Shown here in pieces: positions 16,434 through 23,463 of a stretch of 34,768 bases of DNA (positions are counted from its first letter, which is position 1; each line of letters begins with the position of its first letter). Made by a program: the position numbers and the translations under genes. Below the pieces are notes generated by a model. It did not search any database, was not told where the DNA came from, and was given only the letters and a program-made list of their open reading frames with translations. Source of the DNA: Gemmatimonadota bacterium (GTDB lineage: Bacteria; Gemmatimonadota; Gemmatimonadetes; Palauibacterales; Palauibacteraceae); NCBI GenBank assembly GCA_020351855.1, contig CP070670.1:2475838-2510605 (forward strand), given 5' to 3'.

Positions 16434-18443
16434 CTACGTGCGATCCGCCCCGCTGGGGGAGACGGCGGTTCCCGCGCGATGCCGCCGGATCGCCTCATCG
16501 ATGATGGCCTGCAACCGGGCGATGTGGAGGTCCATCGAATAGTGCCGTGCAACGTGTTCTCTCGCCCTCCTTCCCAGTGCGCCCGCGGCGGGAGGATCGC
16601 GTGCGACTCGCAGCATGTAGGATGCCATTCCTTCCACGTCGCCCTCCTCCACCAGCAAGCCGGTCTCGTCGTGCAGGACGGCATCGGCAATGCCGGCGTG
16701 TCTCGTGCCGACCACCGGCAGTCCCGAGGCCCCTGCCTCGAGCACGGCCACGGGCGTACCCTCGGAGTCTTCGTCGTAAGCCACGACGGAGTGCTGCACG
16801 AATGCCCTGGCACTCTGCATGAGCTGCATGACCTCCCGGTGCGAGCATGAGCCGGGGAACGATATCCGGTGCTCAAGCCCCAGGGCCGTCGCCAGCCTTT
16901 GCGCGCCCTCCCACAGCGGTCCATCGCCGACCATGATGAGCCTCGCGTCCGGAGCCTCCTCCAGCGCTCGACTGAACGCGAGGATAGTGAGCAGCGGTCC
17001 TTTCTTGTTCACGAACCGTCCGACGGAGAGGAACCGGGGCGGCGCCAGGGCCGGCTCAGCCTGGTCGAACAGTGAGACATCCACGCCGCACGGGTTGCAG
17101 TGCACCTTGGCGCGCGGAGCGCCGAGCTCGACCAGTCGCCGTTCCATGTGCGAGGACACGGCCACGATGGCCGCAGCGCTCTTGAACAAAGAGCGGTATC
17201 GGTCACCGTAGGCGCGCAACGTCCCCTCACGATAGACATCGAATCCGTGAAAGTGGACGATCAGGGGCACACCCGCCGCACGGCAGGCCCTGGCCACCCG
17301 CACGCCGTTCGGGCCGAACTCCGCCAGGACGGCCTCAGCTCCCTGCCTCTTCAGGAACCGCCCGAGCGGCCTCGACTCCATCGCCTCGACGTGGGTCCGA
17401 AACTCCCGCGCCCCGGCGAGCAACGCCCGGTCAAGGACCGAGCCGATCCGAAACTCGTCCACCGTCAAGAAGCGGCCGCGGTCGCGTCGATCGGGCAGCA
17501 GCAGGACCGGGTGTGCGGAGAGCCGCTCGATGTGAGCCCGGATGAACGTCTGGGAGTAGGCCGTCCGGTTCCAGCCCGCGATGCACAACCTCTGGCTGGA
17601 GCGGGGCACCGGAGTCGGGGTGGGAGGGCGCGGCCGTGGTCGTGCCGGGCTGTGGGGCGTGCGGGCGAGCTGCCGGACCACCTCGAGTAGAGAGTCGTGA
17701 GCGTCCCGTGTCGCGCGTGACAGCCTCTCGATGCGGTATATCCAGGCCGGGGCGCGCGTGATGTGCGCGTGCGGACTGAAGCGTCCCGGTAGATCGACCG
17801 AATCGACCGCGAAGCCCCAGCCGCTCAGGGTGGTGCTGATCCGGTGCGTTCCGGGCAGGTCGAAGTCTTCGGGCGCCCGCAGGCACAGACAGCGCTCGGG
17901 TCGGCTCCGCGCGAACTCGGTGATGCGCAGAGCGAGTGACTGCCATATGCGGAAAGCGGCCGTCGCCTGCCGGATCGGGCTTGCCGCGACGTGATCGAGT
18001 TCCCCCCCAGCGATGAGGGTCCATGCGAAGAGCGCCGGTCGGCTGAACACGAAGATCCAGCGAGCCTCCGGTGCGATCTCTTCCCACAATTCCATGAGCA
18101 ACGGCGCACGGGGATCCGCGAGAAGCGGCCACCCGTCCCTTTCGGGCGGCCCCGCGAGGATCGCCGCGGCCCGCTCTCGCTGGGCCGGCGAGACCGGCGG
18201 CCTCGAGAGCTGCTCGCCAGCGGGCCACGGCCCTCCCGCCGGCCGGAACAGCTCGTCATGCAGGGTGCCGAACCCCGCGTCGGGGCCCGGCGGACGACAG
18301 CGTTGCCCTCCCGAGCCGGCGATTCCGATGCCGTTCGCGGCCAGCGCGTCGATGACCACCTGATCGAGGGTGCCCGCGGGGCCGGCGATGATGAGCGGCT
18401 GCGGAGGGGGACCGTGCCTCGCGACGGGCTCCGAGGCGCTCAT
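16434..18443 (-). CDS. Fused sulfotransferase-like / GT4 glycosyltransferase
   Basis: The 669-residue protein joins two domains. Residues about 14-240 look like a sulfotransferase-like fold: LIIAGPAGTLDQVVIDALAANGIGI, then RWIFVFSRPALFAWTLI and a His/Arg-rich segment; the canonical GTT of the PAPS loop is missing (AGT-L), so activity is doubtful. A Pro-rich linker spans about 262-282. Residues about 284-655 are a GT-B glycosyltransferase of family GT4: RFLSVGRFVNKKGPLLTILAFSRAL and EDSEGTPVAVLEAGASGLPVV (EX7E). The ATG at 18443 shares four bases with the stop of the GT2 gene (ATGA), which fixes the start; the open frame to 19001 is a shadow. It probably adds a sugar and either adds or handles sulfate on the same glycan. 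Confidence 0.85.
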   Translation of the reverse strand: MSASEPVARHGPPPQPLIIAGPAGTLDQVVIDALAANGIGIAGSGGQRCRPPGPDAGFGTLHDELFRPAGGPWPAGEQLSRPPVSPAQRERAAAILAGPPERDGWPLLADPRAPLLMELWEEIAPEARWIFVFSRPALFAWTLIAGGELDHVAASPIRQATAAFRIWQSLALRITEFARSRPERCLCLRAPEDFDLPGTHRISTTLSGWGFAVDSVDLPGRFSPHAHITRAPAWIYRIERLSRATRDAHDSLLEVVRQLARTPHSPARPRPRPPTPTPVPRSSQRLCIAGWNRTAYSQTFIRAHIERLSAHPVLLLPDRRDRGRFLTVDEFRIGSVLDRALLAGAREFRTHVEAMESRPLGRFLKRQGAEAVLAEFGPNGVRVARACRAAGVPLIVHFHGFDVYREGTLRAYGDRYRSLFKSAAAIVAVSSHMERRLVELGAPRAKVHCNPCGVDVSLFDQAEPALAPPRFLSVGRFVNKKGPLLTILAFSRALEEAPDARLIMVGDGPLWEGAQRLATALGLEHRISFPGSCSHREVMQLMQSARAFVQHSVVAYDEDSEGTPVAVLEAGASGLPVVGTRHAGIADAVLHDETGLLVEEGDVEGMASYMLRVARDPPAAGALGRRAREHVARHYSMDLHIARLQAIIDEAIRRHRAGTAVSPSGADRT

Positions 18444-19405
18444 GGGTTCGCCGCCCGGGGGTTCGCGGGCCGGCGCCCCGGAACGCCCCAGCGGACGAGC
18501 TCCTCGCGGTACCGGGGCTCGAGCGCAGCGCCCCTGGCCACGTTGGCCGCGATGACCGCCGCGAGGTCGCGCGAGTAGTTGGCCAGTGGATCGCGCTTGC
18601 AGAACTTCAGATGCAAGTAGGCCGGGGCCGGCACGGTCCGGGAGTACCGCTGTTTGGTCGCGCTTCCGTAGAAGGGGCTGTGCAGCGCCTGCGTCCACCG
18701 CATGTCGCTCGTGTAGCGAGCGAACAGCTTCGGGAACAGCCTGGGCTCCGGGTAGTCGTGGGTCAGCCGCGTCACCCACAAGGGAAGGCCCGGAACCTCC
18801 AGCTGCTCCAGAAGCGATACCCGATCCGGGTTCTTCGCCACGACCACGTGCTGGAGATCCGGATGGACGTTGACCCCCTGCATCACGAGCACCGGGCGCG
18901 ATCCTCTCTTCCAGAGCTCGAGGTCCCTCCGCAACCCGTCGAGCGCGATCATGTCGGCGTCCCACTTGAGGACGTACGGACCGCTGCAGCGCTCGAGGCA
19001 CCAGTTGTAGTAGTTGGCCGTCAGCCGGGGCGACCGCGACCCGTCCGGTTCGGTCGCCAGCTTCCAGGTCTCGGTGCCTACCCGGGCCACCTCGTGATCG
19101 TAGCGGTACGCCACGGTCTTGTCGGGAAAGCTCGATCTCAGACGGGCTATGATGGCGGCCGTGCCGTCCGTGCTCCGATTGTCGATGAGCACGACTTCGT
19201 CGACCGAGGCTGCGAGCGATCGGACCGCGGGTTCGAGGAACTCGGACTCGTTCCGGATCCGTATCATCGCGGAGAGCCGCCTGTCCCGTCCTCCGCCGGT
19301 GCGGGCCCAGAGGACCGCGTAGGCGATCCGCGCCGCCCGGCGTTCGCGGCGCGCCGCTCGGTTGGGCGCGTGTGGGTCGGGATTGCCGTCAGCCGGCGCA
19401 GGCAC
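18440..19405 (-). CDS. Glycosyltransferase family 2 protein
   Basis: This 321-residue protein is a GT2-type, GT-A fold glycosyltransferase. After a basic N-terminal stretch it has LSAMIRIRNESEFLEPAVRSL and VDEVVLIDNRSTDGTAAIIARL, the standard nucleotide-sugar Rossmann start, and the DxD motif in YVLKWDADMIAL. The C-terminal block (SPFYGSATKQRYSRTVPAPAYLHLKFCKRDP) is not one I can place. GTG 19405 is preferred because GGGAGG lies six bases upstream, overlapping the stop of the HprK-like gene. The gene lies 11 bases after that gene and overlaps the fused transferase by four. Together they probably assemble one glycan or glycosylated product. Sugar donor unknown. Confidence 0.85.
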   Translation of the reverse strand: MPAPADGNPDPHAPNRAARRERRAARIAYAVLWARTGGGRDRRLSAMIRIRNESEFLEPAVRSLAASVDEVVLIDNRSTDGTAAIIARLRSSFPDKTVAYRYDHEVARVGTETWKLATEPDGSRSPRLTANYYNWCLERCSGPYVLKWDADMIALDGLRRDLELWKRGSRPVLVMQGVNVHPDLQHVVVAKNPDRVSLLEQLEVPGLPLWVTRLTHDYPEPRLFPKLFARYTSDMRWTQALHSPFYGSATKQRYSRTVPAPAYLHLKFCKRDPLANYSRDLAAVIAANVARGAALEPRYREELVRWGVPGRRPANPRAANP

Positions 19406-19416
19406 CGTCAGCCTCC

Positions 19417-20544
19417 CTATCCGATCGTCAGCTTCTCGGCCAGAATCCTCGCCCCCGAGCTCGTATACGCTGCATCATGCCCCAGCTCGCACCTGAATCC
19501 CCGCACGGAGCGCGCCAGGTCCTGGCATGCCGCGGCGAGCTCTTCGGGGCTCCTGTCAGGCTGCCCGGGACGGCCGAAGAGCCGGGAGCGGGCGCCCGCG
19601 TGTGCCGCCGCGAACAGAGAGGCCTGCAGGCGCGAGGCGGTCTCTTGCGCCGATAGCGGCTCGACGCTGACGCCGCCTTCACTCAGGGTGATCTCCGGGA
19701 AGACGGCCACCCGCGGAGTTGCCGCCTCGACAGCCGGCCGCGAGACGAGTGCGCACAACTGGGATGGCGAGATGCCGATCCGGCCGTCTGGCCACGGGCT
19801 CGGGGGCGGCGGCGGTTTGGCGGAGCACTCTTCCAGGGTGAGTAGCCAGCGATACCAACCGTCCATGAGGCGTTCCCGCATCCCGGGGAAATAGTCGAAC
19901 AGGGCATCCCGAATGCACACGATGGTCGGCACGCCGCGCACGATCACGGACCCGTTCTCCGAGTAGACGAGCAGACGGTCGTTGGTCACGTACCGGGCAG
20001 CTTCGGCCCCGAGGAGGTGCAGGAGGAGAGTCGTCTTGCCGGCGCCCTTTGGCCCGGCGATGATCAGCCCGCCCTCGCCGAGCCGCAGACACGCGGCGTG
20101 GAGTATGGTGTCACCCCTGTCCAGCGCGTGGTTCATCGCCAGCTCCCGGACCACGCGCATCAGGCCCCCTCTCACTTCGATGCCGGTGCCTCCGTGGAGG
20201 ATTTCGACGGGGGAGTCGAGCTCCTTGACCCGATAGACGGCACGATAGCTCTTGTCGAAGGCCGACCACCGGCCGTGAGCCTCGACCGCTGGAAGCCGCA
20301 CGACACTGGCATCCTGCACGAACACATCGATCTGCCCGTCCGTCCCGGACGCCTCCGAGGCTCGCTCATATCGCTCACTGTCCACAACAAGCCGGACCGC
20401 GTAGTCGCCGTCGCTTCCGGCCTCGGCTCCGAAGGAGGGCGTCAGGAACTCGTCAAGCCAGTCGAGGCTCGCCGCGTCGGCGCACTCGACGGCGATCCGG
20501 AGACCCGGCCACGCGTACTGTCTGTGCATTACTGCTTGGGACAT
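19417..20544 (-). CDS. HprK-like serine kinase-fold protein
   Basis: The 375-residue protein resembles the HPr kinase-like proteins found beside nucleotidyltransferases in lasso-peptide, exopolysaccharide and related loci. The P-loop is GPKGAGKTT at about 164-172, preceded by DTILHAACLRL with the family's His at about 149, and followed by YVTNDRLLVY, where Asp189 fits the HprK catalytic Asp. The N-terminal 110 residues are beta-rich and family-specific. In known lasso systems such kinases phosphorylate the peptide C terminus; here the substrate is unknown. ATG 20544 is chosen; a GTG directly before it at 20547 is also possible. It is the first clear gene of the five-gene minus operon, with the GT2 gene 11 bases downstream. 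Confidence 0.8.
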   Translation of the reverse strand: MSQAVMHRQYAWPGLRIAVECADAASLDWLDEFLTPSFGAEAGSDGDYAVRLVVDSERYERASEASGTDGQIDVFVQDASVVRLPAVEAHGRWSAFDKSYRAVYRVKELDSPVEILHGGTGIEVRGGLMRVVRELAMNHALDRGDTILHAACLRLGEGGLIIAGPKGAGKTTLLLHLLGAEAARYVTNDRLLVYSENGSVIVRGVPTIVCIRDALFDYFPGMRERLMDGWYRWLLTLEECSAKPPPPPSPWPDGRIGISPSQLCALVSRPAVEAATPRVAVFPEITLSEGGVSVEPLSAQETASRLQASLFAAAHAGARSRLFGRPGQPDRSPEELAAACQDLARSVRGFRCELGHDAAYTSSGARILAEKLTIG

Positions 20545-20798
20545 CACTTAGCCGCCGTAAGGCTGCAGTGGTCGGCGCGCCAGAAACCTGACTGCATACC
20601 CAGCAAAGAGACTCTTCGCCAGCCTTCGATCCCGATCCGCACGCTGCGCTTGGCCGCGTCTTCCGTCAACAGCCGTCTGATGCAATAGCCAAGCCGCACG
20701 CGGGCGTGAAGTTTGCCCGGTAGCTCGGCAATACTGCTCGTTTCGAGATAGAGGGTGATCCCGGCCGACAAGCGCACAGGATTGTCAGTGATGTCCAC
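20544..20798 (-). CDS. Possible 84-residue protein, doubtful
   Basis: An open frame from GTG 20798 ends in TGA that overlaps the GTG/ATG start of the HprK-like gene, the layout of a coupled pair. The product is basic, with no signal peptide or motif I recognise. It is not PqqD-like in appearance, although a PqqD-type or precursor protein is what one would look for at this place. Base composition here is less GC-biased than in the neighbours, and the frame runs eight bases into the divergent gene, so it may simply be an intergenic region holding the operon promoter. Confidence 0.25.
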   Translation of the reverse strand: MDITDNPVRLSAGITLYLETSSIAELPGKLHARVRLGYCIRRLLTEDAAKRSVRIGIEGWRRVSLLGMQSGFWRADHCSLTAAK

Positions 20799-21588
20799 AC
20801 GCTCGTGCCGCCTCCACGTCCCGGCGGGAGTCGTATTGGCCCGGTCGGGGGGTGCGGTCGCCCTCGGGCTCGATCCGACGGTGGCGGACGGGGACAGGGA
20901 GGTCGACGACCTGTCAGGGCTGCTCGGAGCGTTCCTGCGGCTCGACGGCGGGAGGCCGAAGAGGTTTCTCTCCTTCGCGCGACGCTATGGTCTTCTGTAC
21001 CTGTGCGAGCACGACCTGCCCGCCACGCATCCGCCGCTGGCGCTCGAAACGGCCGAAGCGAGGCGCGACACATACCCCTGCTTTCCCCTCGTCCTCGAAT
21101 CCGACGGCCGGGAGCGGATCGATGCGTGGCGGGTCTTCCCGCGTGCCGCCCGCGCCTTCCTGGCGATTGCGGCGAAGCTCAAGGATGGAGAGCCCGGGCA
21201 CCCAGAGGACTGGTGGGCGCTGGCACGGGTTCCCTTCCGCGACGGCCACGAAAGCGAGATTCAGCCTCACCGTTCCGGGATCGAGCAGCAGGCGTCCCTG
21301 CTCGCACAAGAGCTGGGCCGCTGGCTGCGGCTCGGTCGCGTAGGCCCGGTCGCTCGTGGCTCCGAGGCGCCTTTCAACGTCGGCCTGCAGGCGAGCGGCC
21401 TGTTCCCCGCCATCGCCACGCTGCTGTCCGTCCACATCATCGGGCTGGGGCTCATCGAGCCCTGCGTTCGCTGCAGCGGACCCTGTGCCGTCCCCGCAGC
21501 AGGCGGCTCGGGAGGCGGACCTGCACTCTGCGGGCGCTGCGCGGAGGGCGGCGTGCCGGGCGACACGGAGCGGGCGCCGACTTGTTGA
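20791..21588 (+). CDS. Hypothetical protein with C-terminal zinc-ribbon-like cysteines
   Basis: This protein of 265 residues belongs to no family I can name with confidence, but the segment RFLSFARRYGLLYLCEHDLPATHPP (57-82) resembles a group of orphan proteins of Actinobacteria and other phyla that combine a helical body with a zinc-binding tail. Here the tail has C225-x2-C228-x3-C232 and, 15 residues later, C247-x2-C250, enough to bind one zinc. The body (110-215) is helical with RVFPRAARAFLAIAAKLKDG. Such tails are often DNA- or RNA-binding, but function is open. Start ATG 20791 is used; GTG 20755 would add 12 residues. It is divergent from the kinase operon and 263 bases upstream of the redox operon, with no sign of being part of either. 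Confidence 0.65.
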   Translation: MSTRSCRLHVPAGVVLARSGGAVALGLDPTVADGDREVDDLSGLLGAFLRLDGGRPKRFLSFARRYGLLYLCEHDLPATHPPLALETAEARRDTYPCFPLVLESDGRERIDAWRVFPRAARAFLAIAAKLKDGEPGHPEDWWALARVPFRDGHESEIQPHRSGIEQQASLLAQELGRWLRLGRVGPVARGSEAPFNVGLQASGLFPAIATLLSVHIIGLGLIEPCVRCSGPCAVPAAGGSGGGPALCGRCAEGGVPGDTERAPTC

Positions 21589-21799
21589 AGATTTAGACAG
21601 CGACCGTCGAGTTTTTGGACACCCGGGAAACGCCCGGCCCGCAACGCTTCCGTAGGATTTCTCCCCAAATGCCAGACGCACACTGTCGAGCATCTCAACG
21701 CTCCCGGGCCGGATCAGCGCCGCTCGAGCCGTGTATCCGTGCTATCTAACCGTATGTAACAGATCGGCTTACGAAATACCGCCTCCCGGCTTTCCGTCG

Positions 21800-21814
21800 T
21801 GGCATCCTCGTTGC
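21800..21814 (+). promoter_or_regulatory. Sigma-54 promoter (-24/-12)
   Basis: TGGCATCCTCGTTGC matches the sigma-54 consensus TGGCAC-N5-TTGC at every key base, with exactly ten bases between the GG (-24) and GC (-12) pairs. Transcription should begin near 21826, leaving a leader of about 26 bases before the ATG at 21852, with GGGAGG at 21841-21846 as ribosome site. A sigma-54-activating response regulator is encoded in the operon downstream, so self-regulation is likely. An imperfect dyad at 21756-21772 (GTAA-N9-TTAC) upstream is a weak candidate for the activator site. Confidence 0.75.
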
Positions 21815-21851
21815 CATGCATCGGGTCGGACACCTCAACTGGGAGGCCATC

Positions 21852-22526
21852 ATGCTCGGGGTGCTCTTCGGCGCGCTCGTCGTCACCGCTTTCACCGTTC
21901 ATTACTTCCTCCTCGAGCGTCCCCGCCGCCGTGCCGTGGCCGCTGGAGGGCCTCATCCAACGCCACTTCCGTTATCCGACATCATCGGCCGGCTGCCAGG
22001 AGGCGTGTTTCTGCAGCCCACCTTCACCTGGAGCCGCCTGCGGCCGACGGGAGAGGTGGATGTGGGGATCCATCCTCTGCTGCTCGGCCTGGTCGGGGAT
22101 GAGCCCGAGCTCAGGCTGAAGCGAGACAGGGGCCACATCGAGAAGGGCGAAACCATCGGCACGATCGGGTCTGACGGGCGTCGGCTTTCGCTTCGCTCTC
22201 CGGTCAGCGGCCGCATCCTGGAGGCCAATCCGAAGGCCGCCCTCGAGGGGGGGTGGGAGGATGCGAGGCGCGACAACGGCAGCTGGGTGGTTCGCGTCCG
22301 GGCCGAGAGGCTCTCGGATGAGATCGGGAGCTGGATGCTTGCCGAGCGAGCCCTGGACTGGACCCGGCGCCGCTACGGGGAGATCCGGGACTACATCCTC
22401 GCGCGCGCCCAGCGCGCCGAGCCGGCGCTACTGCTCGCCGACGGCGGCGAGGTTCCCGTCGGGATCCTGCACCAGTTGGAGGATGCCGATTGGGTGCTGT
22501 TCGAGGAGACGTTTCTCGCGAGCTGA
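21852..22526 (+). CDS. Membrane-anchored GcvH-like protein 1, no lipoyl lysine
   Basis: The 224-residue protein starts with one membrane helix (about 2-21) followed by ERPRRR, which places the rest in the cytoplasm. Residues about 50-152 read as a GcvH/lipoyl-type beta sandwich: VGIHPLLLGLVGDEPELRLKR, KGETIGTIGSDG, then LRSPVSGRILEANPKA. In true GcvH the lipoylated Lys lies eight residues before the Pro of PVSG; here that residue is Gly109, so no lipoate can be attached. The C-terminal helical part ends in LLLADGGEVPVG (193-204), a motif shared with the two paralogues downstream. ATG 21852 is preferred over 21816, because the latter lies inside the sigma-54 promoter and GGGAGG sits five bases before 21852. 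First gene of the redox operon. Its role, perhaps a structural or carrier subunit of the membrane complex, is inference. Confidence 0.75.
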   Translation: MLGVLFGALVVTAFTVHYFLLERPRRRAVAAGGPHPTPLPLSDIIGRLPGGVFLQPTFTWSRLRPTGEVDVGIHPLLLGLVGDEPELRLKRDRGHIEKGETIGTIGSDGRRLSLRSPVSGRILEANPKAALEGGWEDARRDNGSWVVRVRAERLSDEIGSWMLAERALDWTRRRYGEIRDYILARAQRAEPALLLADGGEVPVGILHQLEDADWVLFEETFLAS

Positions 22527-22533
22527 ATCCGAA

Positions 22534-22582
22534 TCCGACGATTGAGGGGGGAGGCGGGTTGACGTGATCACCCCGCGTCGGA
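22534..22582 (+). repeat. Nested inverted repeat between cistrons
   Basis: TCCGACG (22534-22540) pairs with CGTCGGA (22576-22582), and inside them CGGG (22555-22558) can pair with CCCG (22572-22575); the loop holds the palindrome TGATCA. The structure fills the 74-base gap between the first GcvH-like gene and the ferredoxin gene and ends 18 bases before the ferredoxin ATG. It could be an RNA hairpin that sets the relative expression of the two genes. No T-tract follows. Confidence 0.35.
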
Positions 22583-22600
22583 CCAACCGCCGGAGGATCC

Positions 22601-23461
22601 ATGGATAGGAGAAGCGCCGTCAGGACACTGTGCGTGGCCACCGGGTCCGCGCTCGTCGGCCGGAAGCTGAACGCGCAGGAGGCCGATGCGCCCGCCGCCG
22701 CAGGAGAGCCGATGGCCATCCTGGTCGACACGACGGTCTGTGGCGGGTGCCGCGAGTGCGAGTTCGCGTGCGCAGCGGCCAACGGGCTTCCGGAGCCGCC
22801 GGAGGAAGTCGACTTCCAGGAGACGCGCACCACCTCGGAGAGTCAGTGGACGGTGGTGAATCGCTACCAGACCGACGCCGGGGAGGTGTTCGTCAGGAGG
22901 CAGTGCATGCATTGCCTGCGTCCGGCCTGTGCTTCGGCCTGCCTCACCCGGGCCATGTACAAGACGCCCGAGGGACCGGTGGTCTGGCGCGAGGACAAGT
23001 GCATGGGGTGCCGCTTCTGCATGATCTCCTGTCCGTTCGACGTGCCGAAGTTCGAGTACGACAGCGCGAACCCGCGGATCCTCAAGTGCCGCATGTGCTG
23101 GGAGCGCCTGGAGCAGGGGGAGGTGCCGGCCTGCGTGGCCAACTGCCCCTACGAGGCCGTCACCTTCGGCCCCCGCTCGGAGATGATCGAGCTGGCCTGG
23201 AAGCGCATCTACGAGAACCCCGACGCCTACGTGCACCACGTGTACGGCGAGCACGAGGCGGGCGGGACGTCTTGGCTCTACCTCGCCGCGGTTCCGTTCG
23301 AGGAGCTCGGTTTCCGTACCGATCTGGGGACCACGCCATATCCGGACCTGACGCGTGAGTTCCTGTATGCCGTGCCGTTCGTACTCACGATGGTCCCGCC
23401 TTTCCTGCTGGCCCTGAACAGGGCCTCGGCGAACCGCGAACCTGACGAAAGCGAGGAGTGA
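22601..23461 (+). CDS. HybA-like periplasmic ferredoxin, four 4Fe-4S clusters
   Basis: The 286-residue protein is an iron-sulfur electron carrier of the HybA/DmsB/NrfC type. Four cysteine sets, 16 in all, can hold four [4Fe-4S] clusters: C47-C50-C53-C57, C102-C105-C110-C114, C134-C137-C140-C144 and C163-C166-C178-C182. The N terminus has a twin-arginine signal (DRRSAVRTLC, residues 2-11) for export of the folded protein, and a C-terminal hydrophobic helix (about 254-272, EFLYAVPFVLTMVPPFLLAL) anchors it, as in HybA. Start ATG 22601 has GGAGG four bases upstream. The stop is followed after two bases by the membrane partner gene. It should pass electrons between the membrane quinone protein and a periplasmic partner; no catalytic subunit lies in this window. 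Confidence 0.92.
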   Translation: MDRRSAVRTLCVATGSALVGRKLNAQEADAPAAAGEPMAILVDTTVCGGCRECEFACAAANGLPEPPEEVDFQETRTTSESQWTVVNRYQTDAGEVFVRRQCMHCLRPACASACLTRAMYKTPEGPVVWREDKCMGCRFCMISCPFDVPKFEYDSANPRILKCRMCWERLEQGEVPACVANCPYEAVTFGPRSEMIELAWKRIYENPDAYVHHVYGEHEAGGTSWLYLAAVPFEELGFRTDLGTTPYPDLTREFLYAVPFVLTMVPPFLLALNRASANREPDESEE

Positions 23462-23463
23462 CC

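Noticed and set aside
21601..21660. Short hairpin CCGGG-N5-CCCGG after the zinc-ribbon-like gene as a terminator
   Set aside because: A stem of only five base pairs with no T-tract on either strand; I could not separate it from chance in GC-rich DNA.
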